A stretch of DNA of 64,000 bases from CAYNRA01 sp046296415 (GTDB taxonomy: Bacteria > Bacteroidota > Bacteroidia > Cytophagales > Spirosomataceae). A program made the position numbers and the translations under genes. Below the pieces are notes generated by a model. That model did not search any database. It was not told the origin of the DNA and was given only the letters and a program-made list of their open reading frames with translations. Where the stretch lies: contig JBKBLN010000001.1 of the NCBI GenBank assembly GCA_046296415.1, positions 1,240,001-1,304,000 of the forward strand, given 5' to 3'. Below are positions 34,327 through 42,687 of this stretch, piece by piece. Every line of letters starts with the position of its first letter. The stretch's first letter is position 1.

Positions 34327-34890
34327 ATGAGTTCAAACATTCGGGTACAAAGAATTTGCCAGCATTGCGGTAAGGAATTTACAGCTCGAACCACCGTAAC
34401 AAAATATTGTGGTGATACGTGCAGCAAACGGGCTTACAAGGCACGTTTAAGGGCTTGCAAAGTTGAACAGAGCAATAATGAAACCCAGCGAACAAAGAGC
34501 CAACCTATTGAAGAACTAAAAGCCAAAGCATTTTTAAGCATTGCAGAAACTTGTAAACTAATTGGGATTAGCAGACGAACCGTTTACCGAATGATTGAAC
34601 GGGGCGAATTGATTGTAGGCAAAGCAGGCAAAAGAACCATAATAAGACGTTCAGACCTTGAACGGCTTTTATTTGACCAACCCCGGATCATTGCACCTCA
34701 ACCCGAAAGCAAGCCTGAACAAATTCAGTTTGATATTGCAGACAGCTACAATCTTACCGAGGTACAGGACAAATACGGTATTTCAGAAAAAGCCTTACAA
34801 AACCTTATCAAACGAAATAGCATACCCAAAATAAAAAAGGGTTGGTTTGCATACGTTCCCAAAACGGCAATTGACAAACTATTGAGTTGA
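34327..34890 (+). CDS. Zinc-finger/HTH excisionase-like DNA-binding protein
   Basis: 187 aa. An N-terminal zinc ribbon has four cysteines (C11, C14, C28, C32; RICQHCGKEF and KYCGDTCSKRAY). Then comes a MerR/excisionase-type helix-turn-helix (residues ~68-115: FLSIAETCKLIGISRRTVYR, then RSDLERLLF). A second, weaker HTH lies near the C-terminus (VQDKYGISEKALQNLI). This combination sits directly upstream of tyrosine recombinases in many Bacteroidota elements and probably acts as excisionase and/or regulator. It is 20 bases before the integrase and just after the 10-bp repeats. Confidence 0.8.
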   Translation: MSSNIRVQRICQHCGKEFTARTTVTKYCGDTCSKRAYKARLRACKVEQSNNETQRTKSQPIEELKAKAFLSIAETCKLIGISRRTVYRMIERGELIVGKAGKRTIIRRSDLERLLFDQPRIIAPQPESKPEQIQFDIADSYNLTEVQDKYGISEKALQNLIKRNSIPKIKKGWFAYVPKTAIDKLLS

Positions 34891-34910
34891 AAAGAAAAGC
34901 ATAAAAAATT

Positions 34911-36053
34911 ATGGCTATAAAAGTTAAATTAAGACAAAAGACAATTTCAGGGAACAGGCAAAGCCTGTATTTAGATTTTTACCCGGCTATACCACACCCC
35001 GAAACAGGCAAACCCACACGAAGAGAATTTTTAGGGCTTTACCTTACCGATAAGGCAAAAAAACCTATTGACAAACAGCATAACAAAGAAACTTTACAAC
35101 TTGCCGAGCAGATTAGGCAGAAACGGGAAAATCATTTAAACAAACCCGAAATTTATACCGGGTACGAACTGGAGCAGAAACGTATAAGGGAATTGGGAGA
35201 ACAAAGCTTTATTGAATATTTTAGAAAGTTAGCAAACAAGCGTAAAGCAAGTAACCATGATAATTGGGTTTCAGCACTCAATTATTTTGAAGCATTTACC
35301 AACGGCGAATTGAAGTTTGCAGACCTCAACGAAAAGTTTTTAGAGGAATTTAAAGAATACCTACTAACTACCAAAAGTAAAAAGAGCGACAAAACAACCC
35401 TTTCACAAAATTCAGCCGTTTCGTACTTTAATAAGGTAAAAGTTGTATTGAAACAAGCCTATAAAGACGGCATACTACAAACCGACCTCAACGCCAAAAT
35501 AAGCCCAATTAAGGCAGCCGAAACAAGGCGGGAATACTTGACCATTGAGGAACTGAATAAACTTGTAAAAACACCGTGCAACAATGATTTATTGAAACGT
35601 GCAGCCCTGTTTTCAGCCCTTACCGGGTTGAGGTTTTCAGATATTCAAAAAATGGTTTGGGGCGAACTTGAATACATTGAGGGGCAAGGGTATTTCCTGA
35701 ATTTCAGCCAAAAGAAAACCAACGGAATTGAGTATTACCCTATTTCAGAACAGGCAGTCAGTTTGCTAAACGAAAAAGGCGAACCCACTGATAAAGTATT
35801 TGAAGGGTTGGAATATTCAGCCTACCAAAATAAACACCTGTTTCAATGGATCGGAGCAGCCGGAATAACAAAGGATATAACCTTTCATTGTTTTCGCCAC
35901 ACCTTCGCCACCTTGCAACTGTTTAACGGTACGGATATTTATACCGTTTCCAAAATGTTAGGGCATAAAGACCTAAAGACAACACAGATATACGCTAAGA
36001 TTGTGGACGATACCAAACGCAAAGCAGCCGACAAGATTAAATTAGAATTGTAA
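34911..36053 (+). CDS. Tyrosine recombinase (integrase)
   Basis: 380 aa. The N-terminal part (1-90) has a beta-rich arm-binding look with KPTRREFLGLYL. A SAM-like core-binding domain (~95-200) follows. The catalytic domain contains Arg241 in LTGLRFSDIQ, His326 and Arg329 in FHCFRHTFA, His352 in MLGHKDLKTTQ and the nucleophile Tyr361 in TQIYAKI. All active-site residues are present, so it should be functional. It is most likely responsible for integration at the mnmE 3' end, with crossover within the 14-bp core. Confidence 0.95.
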   Translation: MAIKVKLRQKTISGNRQSLYLDFYPAIPHPETGKPTRREFLGLYLTDKAKKPIDKQHNKETLQLAEQIRQKRENHLNKPEIYTGYELEQKRIRELGEQSFIEYFRKLANKRKASNHDNWVSALNYFEAFTNGELKFADLNEKFLEEFKEYLLTTKSKKSDKTTLSQNSAVSYFNKVKVVLKQAYKDGILQTDLNAKISPIKAAETRREYLTIEELNKLVKTPCNNDLLKRAALFSALTGLRFSDIQKMVWGELEYIEGQGYFLNFSQKKTNGIEYYPISEQAVSLLNEKGEPTDKVFEGLEYSAYQNKHLFQWIGAAGITKDITFHCFRHTFATLQLFNGTDIYTVSKMLGHKDLKTTQIYAKIVDDTKRKAADKIKLEL

Positions 36054-36075
36054 CCACCTAAAGCATAAAGGACAA

Positions 36076-37176
36076 ATGATTAAACCGAAAGTAAAAGCCC
36101 TGTTTCAATTTATTGAATACCTACATTCAAACATTGATAACTTTAAACAGTATGATGAGGTATTGAACGAACTTCGTTTATTGGATAAGGAACGACAAAA
36201 AGTAGGATTAAAAACGAATTTCAAAGACAAATTGAAATATGATGAGGTACAGGAACAAATTGAAGACAGGTTCAATATAATTCAGGAAAACATTTTGCAA
36301 CCGATAAAAGCCAAAGCGACTGAACTAAGCATTTGCGAACTGAACGAAACAGAAACCCTTTGGAATTGGAATATCAGCGAAATAAGCGAATTAAAAGAGA
36401 ATTTCAGTAAAGACGATTTGCCCGAAATATTCAGTCACAAAAACAAATATTTGGAATACAGAACGGAAACCAAAGGCGAAGCGTTTTTGGGATTAAGTTT
36501 TTTCTTTGACGATTTGGACGAAGTTTTAAAAACCCTTTTCGACTTTTTCAAAGAAACCGACCAAAACGAATTTGAAACATTTGAAACCAAAGCAATACAG
36601 GTAAATGATTTAAGCGAAGCAGTTCAATTGTTTCTGTCCGGAAAGTTTCAAAAATTCACTTTGCCAAACAGTTTTTTAAACCCCTCAACTATTCAGCAAC
36701 AACCCAATATTGAGCCGTTACCACCTCAACCGATTGTTAAGCAAAAACCTGAACCAAACGGAAAACTAATTACATTCAAAAACAGCGAAACAATAGACAA
36801 AATACATTCTGAATTAAAAGGGTATTTCCCGAATAAAGAAGCTGAATTATTGAAAGCCTTACAGGGCGAACAATTAAGCGAATTACTTTTATTTCCTCAT
36901 AACCAAAACAAGTTTGTTGAGGTTTTCAGACGGCTTAAATACAACGGCTTTTTGTTAAATACCGATACAGAAACAAAGAATTGGATATGTACAACTTTTC
37001 AGTTTGTTAAAAAAGGATTTACAGAACCCCAACCGTTTAATGAAAGTTCGGTTTGGGGTATTCTGAATAAGGGGAAAGGCGAACCAACCAGAAAGGAACG
37101 AATTTGTATTACTGAATGGTTGCCGTACAAAGGCTCTTTGCAATTGAACAGGGAAAGAGAAGGCGAAAAACTATAA
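36076..37176 (+). CDS. Element protein of unknown function
   Basis: 366 aa, charged and helix-rich, with no signal or membrane segment. The middle (residues ~205-235) is a Pro/Gln-rich linker (IQQQPNIEPLPPQPIVKQKP). The C-terminal part (KGYFPNKEAELLKALQGEQL, FRRLKYNGFLLNTDTETKNW) looks like a compact helical domain. No relaxase or nuclease motif is visible. It follows the integrase by 22 bases, so it is probably cotranscribed with it. Function unknown. Confidence 0.75.
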   Translation: MIKPKVKALFQFIEYLHSNIDNFKQYDEVLNELRLLDKERQKVGLKTNFKDKLKYDEVQEQIEDRFNIIQENILQPIKAKATELSICELNETETLWNWNISEISELKENFSKDDLPEIFSHKNKYLEYRTETKGEAFLGLSFFFDDLDEVLKTLFDFFKETDQNEFETFETKAIQVNDLSEAVQLFLSGKFQKFTLPNSFLNPSTIQQQPNIEPLPPQPIVKQKPEPNGKLITFKNSETIDKIHSELKGYFPNKEAELLKALQGEQLSELLLFPHNQNKFVEVFRRLKYNGFLLNTDTETKNWICTTFQFVKKGFTEPQPFNESSVWGILNKGKGEPTRKERICITEWLPYKGSLQLNREREGEKL

Positions 37177-37179
37177 AAA

Positions 37180-37277
37180 TACTATACCCCAAACGTACCC
37201 CATAGTATAAATGGGTATTGATAGGGGTATTCTTTGCTTTGTCTTTTTGCAGCATTAATAATTTAAAATTGCTGCAA
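37180..37277. promoter_or_regulatory. Control region upstream of the HTH gene
   Basis: Contains TACCCC words in both orientations (ACTATACCCC near 37184, GTACCCC near 37196, GGGGTAT near 37225). It also holds an inverted repeat TTGCAGCA (37247-37254)/TGCTGCAA (37270-37277) that ends one base before the start codon. This is a likely operator for the HTH protein or another element regulator. Confidence 0.45.
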
Positions 37278-37278
37278 A

Positions 37279-37629
37279 ATGATTATCCTACAATTAGACA
37301 GCGAACAATTAAGCAGCTTAATACAAAGTTCAGTTCGCAAGGTTTTGAAAGAAACCCCACCCCAAACGGTTGAACCCACCGACCAACCGGAACAGCTTTT
37401 AACCATTAAGGAAGCAGCCGAATTTTTGAGCCTTACAGTACCCACAATGTACAGCAAGGTATCAAAAGGCGAATTGCCTGTAATGAAGCGAAGCAAACGC
37501 CTGTATTTTTCCCGTATTGAATTACTGGAATATCTAAAAGATGGGCGTAAAAAGTCAAACGCTGAAATTGAGCAGGAAGCCAAAGCGTATTTGTTGAACA
37601 CTAAAAAAGGGCTGAACAATGGAAAATAA
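37279..37629 (+). CDS. HTH protein, excisionase family
   Basis: 116 aa. An N-terminal helical segment (QLSSLIQSSVRKVLKE) precedes a MerR/Xis-like winged HTH: LLTIKEAAEFLSLTVPTMYS, KVSKGELPVMKRSKRLYFSR, ELLEYLKDGRKKS. This is the class of small HTH proteins that precede replication modules in Bacteroidota elements. It likely regulates the downstream helicase operon or aids excision. Its 3' end overlaps the next gene by 11 bases. Confidence 0.85.
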   Translation: MIILQLDSEQLSSLIQSSVRKVLKETPPQTVEPTDQPEQLLTIKEAAEFLSLTVPTMYSKVSKGELPVMKRSKRLYFSRIELLEYLKDGRKKSNAEIEQEAKAYLLNTKKGLNNGK

Positions 37630-37942
37630 CCAACTGAACAGCCCTAAAGTCTTTTCGGATAAAGGACAAGGCAAAAATACAAAAAGGCAGGTTTTTAAGG
37701 CACAACTTAATACCATATTTCAGTATTTGCAGGAACACATTGCTACTGCTTCAATGGTATCGGACGCAACCGGGATACCTCAAAAGAATATTTGCAGGTA
37801 CAAGCGTGATTTAGAAAAAGCAGGGCGACTTTATGAGGTTGAAAAGAAGTATTGTAAAATAACAGGCTTCAAGGCATGGTATTTAACCACCAACCCCGAA
37901 CTACTCCCTACCGTTAAACCTTCAAATACTGTTAAGCTATGA
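37619..37942 (+). CDS. Small putative winged-helix protein
   Basis: 107 aa. The central part FQYLQEHIATASMVSDATGIPQKNICRYKRDLEKAG reads like a winged HTH with a recognition helix at IPQKNICRYKRDLE, then a beta wing (YEVEKKYCKITGFKAWYL). It overlaps the HTH gene upstream by 11 bases and the helicase gene downstream by 4 (ATGA), so it belongs to the replication operon. A DNA-binding accessory role is inferred; no named family is recognised. Confidence 0.75.
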   Translation: MENNQLNSPKVFSDKGQGKNTKRQVFKAQLNTIFQYLQEHIATASMVSDATGIPQKNICRYKRDLEKAGRLYEVEKKYCKITGFKAWYLTTNPELLPTVKPSNTVKL

Positions 37943-39480
37943 AACTAAACCCCGTATTTGATGACCTCAACAACCCGGCTACTATCTTAAACCACGTTGA
38001 GGAACTAAGGAGTAAAAGCGAAGCAACCCCACACGCTGAAATATTAAACCAACTTATTGAACAGTTTGAGCCGTTGGATTTTGAAGTACTAGCGTTTCCA
38101 CATGTTGAAAAATTAAGGGAGCGACTGAAAAAGGAAGCACCTGGAAGCGAACAGGCTAAGGATATACGCAAACAGTTAGGTAAAATCAAAGTCAATGCGA
38201 AGCAATACCGTATTTTATCAGTTAGGAACGTATCAAAAACAGCAACAAAAAACCGTTGGGGCTTATGTAAAAACCACGATTTTATTTACCTGTACAACGG
38301 TGCATTTTGGGCTGAACTTGACAAAAACGAATTTCAAAAGTTTTTAGGTGAAGCAGCCGAAAAAATGGGCGTTTGTTGGGACAATGCACAGGATTACCAA
38401 TTTAGGGATATGCTATTTAGACAGTTCCTTGCTACGGAATATTTGAGCAACCCACAGGGCGACAATAACAAGGTACTGATTAACTTGAAAAACGGGACTT
38501 TTGAAATTAGCCCACAGGGTACATTATTAAGACCGTTTGACCGTTCGGACTTCATTACCTACCAATTACCATTTGAATACAACCCAAAGGCAAAAGCATC
38601 ATTATTTGAAGCGTATTTGAATAAGGTATTACCCGACCCCGAACGCCAAAGGGTATTGGCTGAATATTTAGGCTTTGTATTTATTAAGCACGGAAGCAAT
38701 GCACTTAAAGAGGAAAAAGCCTTAATTCTGTATGGTACTGGAGCAAATGGTAAAAGCGTATTTTTTGAAGTTGTAAGCGCCTTATTAGGAGCTGATAATG
38801 TAAGCAATTATTCATTGCAAAGTCTTACAAATGATAATGGATATTTCCGGGCGAAGTTGGCTAATAAGTTGGTAAACTACGCTAGTGAAATAAACGGCAA
38901 ATTGGAAGCTTCAGTATTCAAACAATTGGTTTCCGGCGAACCCGTTGAAGCTCGTTTACCTTATGGGCAACCCTTCGTTTTGAAGCAGTATGCAAAACTA
39001 ATTTTCAATTGCAATGAATTACCCAAAGATGTTGAACATACAAACGCCTATTTCAGAAGGTTTTTAATTATTCCCTTTGATGTTACCATACCACCACACG
39101 AACAGGACAAAAACCTACACGCTAAAATAATTGATAGCGAACTCTCAGGCGTATTCAATTGGGTATTGCAGGGGCTTAATAGGCTACTGGATCAAAAGAG
39201 GTTTTCAAATTGTGAAGCAGCCCAAAATGCCGTTGAGCAATACAAAATGGAAAGCGACAGCGTGCAAATGTTTTTGAGCGAACACGGATACGAGGTTTCA
39301 CCTACAAACGCTATGCCTTTGAAAGGTATGTTTAAAGAATATCAAAGCTATTGCATTGAAAGCGGTTTTAAAGCTTGTTCGCTAAGAACCCTCGCAGATA
39401 GGTTGAGAAATTCAGGCTACCAAACAGAACGCAAAAGCTATGGAACAGCTGTTAATGCAGGAAAAAAAAGTTTTTTTTAG
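37939..39480 (+). CDS. SF3 helicase, P4/D5 primase family
   Basis: 513 aa. The N-terminal ~130 residues are helical and contain no primase zinc motif. A D5_N-like region (~130-250) follows, with LINLKNGTFEISPQG. The superfamily 3 ATPase has Walker A LYGTGANGKSVFFEVV (~266-273), the acidic Walker B site in YASEING (~315-318) and sensor Asn in LIFNCNELP (~355-362), then AYFRRFLIIPFDV. The C-terminus (TNAMPLKGMFKEYQSYCIES) is a winged-helix domain. It should unwind the origin of the excised element. The adjacent DUF6371 protein supplies the Toprim-like part, together making a split primase-helicase. Confidence 0.92.
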   Translation: MKLNPVFDDLNNPATILNHVEELRSKSEATPHAEILNQLIEQFEPLDFEVLAFPHVEKLRERLKKEAPGSEQAKDIRKQLGKIKVNAKQYRILSVRNVSKTATKNRWGLCKNHDFIYLYNGAFWAELDKNEFQKFLGEAAEKMGVCWDNAQDYQFRDMLFRQFLATEYLSNPQGDNNKVLINLKNGTFEISPQGTLLRPFDRSDFITYQLPFEYNPKAKASLFEAYLNKVLPDPERQRVLAEYLGFVFIKHGSNALKEEKALILYGTGANGKSVFFEVVSALLGADNVSNYSLQSLTNDNGYFRAKLANKLVNYASEINGKLEASVFKQLVSGEPVEARLPYGQPFVLKQYAKLIFNCNELPKDVEHTNAYFRRFLIIPFDVTIPPHEQDKNLHAKIIDSELSGVFNWVLQGLNRLLDQKRFSNCEAAQNAVEQYKMESDSVQMFLSEHGYEVSPTNAMPLKGMFKEYQSYCIESGFKACSLRTLADRLRNSGYQTERKSYGTAVNAGKKSFF

Positions 39481-39481
39481 A

Positions 39482-39536
39482 ACTACACTTGCTACACTAT
39501 CTACACGGCTAAATGTAGATAGTGTAGATAATGTAG
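39482..39536. repeat. Iterons and perfect hairpin, candidate element origin
   Basis: CTACAC occurs three times at exact 9-base steps (39483, 39492, 39501). The arm CTACACTATCTACA (39492-39505) is matched by its exact complement at 39514-39527 across an 8-base loop, and another GTAGT follows. No T-run follows, so it is not a typical terminator. It lies between the helicase and primase-like genes. Confidence 0.55.
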
Positions 39537-39564
39537 TACGAAAAAGAAAAATATTTTTAGTGAA

Positions 39565-40962
39565 ATGAAAGAATACCGGTACATACTAGAAATAGGCAGT
39601 AAAAAGTACCATTGCCCCGGCTGTAATGAAAAGGCGTTTGTATTGTACATTGATACCGAAACAGGCAACTATTTACCCGAACAGTATGGACGTTGCGACC
39701 GTGAAAGTAATTGTTCGTACCACCTCAACCCGTATTTGGACGGTTACGCAAAAGCAATACAGGAACAGGAAAAGGGCAACCGTTCGGAATTACCGAACAA
39801 CTGGAAGCCACAGCGAAAAAAGGCAACACCACAGCCCGAACTAGAACCCGTATTTTTTGACTTTGATACGTTCAAACAAACATTACAGCCCGAACGCTAT
39901 GAAAAAAACACGTTTATACAGAACCTATTTTACAGGGTACAATTTCCCTTTGAAGTTGATGGGGTTACAAAGGTTATTCAGTTGTACCGATTGGGGACGG
40001 TTGCAAATGGTTACAGAGCAGGGGCAAATACTTTTCCTTTTATTGATATAAAGGGCAATGTAAGAGCCGTTCAGGTAAAGCAATTTGACGAACAGAACCA
40101 CACCACAGGCACGGACTTTTTACACTCAATAATTGAAAAGCACCACACCCGAAACAATAAGCCGTTGCCCGAATGGTTGGAAGCATACACAAAGCAGGAT
40201 AAACGAATTTCCTGTTTATTTGGCGAACACCTTTTAAGCAAGTACCACAGCAACCCCGTTGCATTAGTTGAAGCCCCGAAAACAGCCGTTTACGGTACGT
40301 TGTATTTTGGTTTGCCCGAAACGCCTGAAAGCCTTATTTGGTTGGCAGTTTACAACAAAAGCAGTTTTTCATTTGACAAGCTGAAAGTATTGCAGGGGCG
40401 TTTTGTGTATGTATTTCCCGACCTTTCAAAAGACGGTAACACCTTTAAAGAATGGGAAACCAAAGCCAAAGAATATGAAAGCCGTTTACCCGGTACACGT
40501 TTTATATTTTCGGACTTACTGGAGCAGTTAGCACCTGAACGGGACAAAAGCGAAGGCAACGACCTTGCAGACTATTTAATAAAACAGGATTGGCGACTAT
40601 TCAGGAAAAGGAACATTCAGGAACAACCCCCACAGCCCGAACCTGAAAAAGTTACCCACCAACAAAACATTATTTTTTCACACGTTGAAACATTGCCAAA
40701 AGTTGAGGTATTCAAAACTGAACGAATTGAACAACCCCAAAACTGGAACAATGAAATTGAAGAACTTGAAATCTACTTTGCAAGTATTAAACTACCAACC
40801 CAACCCGTAAAGCTGAACAGGTGCAGCACAATAACGGATTGTTCCCTATTCCTTGAAAGCCACTTTGCAACCGTGAAAGGAAACAACGGCAAACGAACCT
40901 TTTTACCATACCTGAACCGATTGCAAGAATTAAAACAAGTATTAACCACAAATTCAAAGTGA
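39565..40962 (+). CDS. DUF6371 primase-like protein
   Basis: 465 aa. A zinc-finger at the N-terminus (C17, C20, C44, C50: YHCPGCNEKAF and RCDRESNCSYH) resembles CHC2 primase fingers. A Toprim-like central region contains VALVEAPKTAVYGTLYFG, whose Glu is in the catalytic position, and later FVYVFPDLSKDG with an acidic turn. This matches DUF6371, found beside SF3 helicases in Bacteroidota islands. It probably makes primers for element replication. The last ~110 residues are a Pro/Glu-rich linker and a small helical domain. Confidence 0.82.
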   Translation: MKEYRYILEIGSKKYHCPGCNEKAFVLYIDTETGNYLPEQYGRCDRESNCSYHLNPYLDGYAKAIQEQEKGNRSELPNNWKPQRKKATPQPELEPVFFDFDTFKQTLQPERYEKNTFIQNLFYRVQFPFEVDGVTKVIQLYRLGTVANGYRAGANTFPFIDIKGNVRAVQVKQFDEQNHTTGTDFLHSIIEKHHTRNNKPLPEWLEAYTKQDKRISCLFGEHLLSKYHSNPVALVEAPKTAVYGTLYFGLPETPESLIWLAVYNKSSFSFDKLKVLQGRFVYVFPDLSKDGNTFKEWETKAKEYESRLPGTRFIFSDLLEQLAPERDKSEGNDLADYLIKQDWRLFRKRNIQEQPPQPEPEKVTHQQNIIFSHVETLPKVEVFKTERIEQPQNWNNEIEELEIYFASIKLPTQPVKLNRCSTITDCSLFLESHFATVKGNNGKRTFLPYLNRLQELKQVLTTNSK

Positions 40963-40963
40963 T

Positions 40964-41200
40964 ATGAATACAAAGACAAAAGAGCAGGTTTTGACAAACA
41001 ATTTAAGGGAAACCCTCAAAACCATTATGCAAAAGGAAATTGAAAAACTATCCGAAACCCTTGAAGCATTAGACCCAAAAGAGCGTTTGAATGTAGTTTG
41101 TAAACTTATGACGTACACATTCCCAAAGGTTGAAGCAGTACACCCCACTGAGGGCGAACCCTTACAGTTTGGCAATTGGAAATATTTCAAAGTTCCTTAA
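40964..41200 (+). CDS. Small helical element protein
   Basis: 78 aa, starting one base after the stop of the primase-like gene and therefore cotranscribed. It is an amphipathic helical chain (TIMQKEIEKLSETLEAL, then LDPKERLNVVCKLMTYTFPKV). The LDPKERL...YTFPKV pattern recalls small terminase- or packaging-type helical proteins of Bacteroidota phages, but the similarity is too slight to assign a function. Confidence 0.65.
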   Translation: MNTKTKEQVLTNNLRETLKTIMQKEIEKLSETLEALDPKERLNVVCKLMTYTFPKVEAVHPTEGEPLQFGNWKYFKVP

Positions 41201-41233
41201 TGATTTAGGTTTCATTTTCAAAATAAATTTCAA

Positions 41234-41821
41234 ATGCCAAAGCCCCATACATTCCCAACCCTATACAATGAAGCATTGCAAATACACATTTCAAAGTTGA
41301 AAGGTTGGGGCTACCTTGACCCGGAACAGATTAAAAGCGGTACACTCAACTGGAGTAGAAACGAAAACCCCACAGGCAGTATTTCAATACTGGTAAACAC
41401 CTTTAGCGAACAACCTTACATTGAACTGGATTACAAGTACAGGGACGAACCCCGAAACTATAAAGTATTTTTGACCTCAACCCCCTCAAACTTGAATAAG
41501 GGTGAAATATGGTATTTCATTTGCCCACAGACAAAGAAGCGTTGCCGTAAACTGTATTCAATAGGCGGTTACTTTTTACACCGTGAAGCGTTCAACGGTT
41601 GTATGTATGAAATACAAACCCAAAGTAAGAAGTACAGGCAACTGGATAAAATATTAGTGACGTACTTCAAAAGTGATAACCTATACGGCGAACTATACAA
41701 AAAGAATTTCAAAAAGACCTATGCAGGGAAACCGACCAAAATGTATTTGCGAATCATGGAGCAAATACAAAAAGCTGAAAGCATACCATACAATGAAATT
41801 GAACGGGCAATGTTGGGTTGA
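41234..41821 (+). CDS. Element protein of unknown function
   Basis: 195 aa with a beta-rich middle (GSISILVNTFSEQPYIELDY) and a conserved-looking cysteine pair in WYFICPQTKKRCRKLY, plus a positively charged C-terminal part (KKNFKKTYAGKPTKMYLRI). It could bind nucleic acid. No named family recognised. It lies 33 bases after the preceding small gene, at the end of the replication operon. Confidence 0.7.
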   Translation: MPKPHTFPTLYNEALQIHISKLKGWGYLDPEQIKSGTLNWSRNENPTGSISILVNTFSEQPYIELDYKYRDEPRNYKVFLTSTPSNLNKGEIWYFICPQTKKRCRKLYSIGGYFLHREAFNGCMYEIQTQSKKYRQLDKILVTYFKSDNLYGELYKKNFKKTYAGKPTKMYLRIMEQIQKAESIPYNEIERAMLG

Positions 41822-42014
41822 TATACTAAACTGAAAGTTTCATATTTTCCGAACTGAAAGAACCCAAAAGGAAAAACCCAATTTTGCCCAGTTTCTAGTT
41901 ATTGAAAAAAATGATTAAGGCGATTATGGAGAACGGTAGAATTATTATTAATGAGGATTGAGTCTTTAAATAGATCAAAAGAATTCATAGATTTGAGTAA
42001 TTCAAAACAATGGT

Positions 42015-42599
42015 ATGAAAAATAACTCACTTGGCTCATTATACTTAAGCCTTATCTTTACTTTTTGCATATTGCCAAATTTGCTTTTTGGACAAAGACA
42101 TTTTCCAAGAAAAGACGGTAAAATAGTGTACGAAAAAGTTGACAGCCTAAAAGGTTTTTCTAAGGAAAAGCTTTATGGATTTTCAAAAAAGTGGTTTGCC
42201 GATACTTTCAAGAATTCAAAAGCAGTTATTCAAACAGAAGATTTTGAAACAGGTCAAATAATAGGTAAAGGTGAAACCTATATTGTAAATCCTGAATTAG
42301 AAGCTAAGGGGATTATTTTTTTAGATATACTTTCAGGCAGTTACCGATTTACTATTCAAATCGACATAAAGGATGAAAAATATAGAATTAGAATTTATGA
42401 TATTGCAAGGGTAAATAGAGTAGCTCAGTACGGATATGAAATTCTTCAACCAATTGAGGATAATGATAAGCGTTACAGTGAAGATAAGAGGCGATCGGAA
42501 AAATGGAAAATGATATCACCTACAATAAGTGTTCACTTTTACGGTATTATGGATAGCTTTTCAAAAGAGGCAACTGAAGCAAAAAGTGATGATTTTTGA
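42015..42599 (+). CDS. DUF4468 secreted protein
   Basis: 194 aa with a signal peptide (LSLIFTFCILPNLLFGQ). The mature part begins with the DUF4468 pattern GKIVYEKVDSLKGFSKEKLY, continues FSKKWFADTFKNSKAVIQTED and IIGKGETY, and ends with a strand-rich segment. DUF4468 is a TBP-like fold of unknown function common in Bacteroidota. It is separated from the replication genes by ~190 bases without a recognisable gene and is the only obvious cargo. It has an even lower G+C look than the rest. Confidence 0.82.
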   Translation: MKNNSLGSLYLSLIFTFCILPNLLFGQRHFPRKDGKIVYEKVDSLKGFSKEKLYGFSKKWFADTFKNSKAVIQTEDFETGQIIGKGETYIVNPELEAKGIIFLDILSGSYRFTIQIDIKDEKYRIRIYDIARVNRVAQYGYEILQPIEDNDKRYSEDKRRSEKWKMISPTISVHFYGIMDSFSKEATEAKSDDF

Positions 42600-42627
42600 T
42601 ACCCTTGAAAATCTCAAAATTTAGATT

Positions 42628-42647
42628 TTTGTACCTTATTTGTATCT
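42628..42647 (+). repeat. Right arm-type recombinase site candidates
   Basis: TTTGTACCT at 42628-42636 and the variant TTTGTATCT at 42639-42647 match the words at the left end of the element, 40-60 bases inside attR. Confidence 0.5.
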
Positions 42648-42687
42648 CAATTTCATAAAGGGTTGATAATCAATTAAAAATACTTTC

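Noticed and set aside
36076..37176. 366-aa element protein as a relaxase
   Set aside because: No HUH histidine pair, tyrosine motif or nuclease signature could be found.
37263..37619. Reverse-strand 118-aa frame opposite the HTH gene
   Set aside because: The plus-strand HTH protein has a recognisable fold and is overlapped by the next gene; the antisense frame has none.
39482..39536. Intrinsic terminator after the SF3 helicase gene
   Set aside because: The hairpin is perfect but has no T-run on either side and carries iteron-like repeats, so an origin or operator is more likely.
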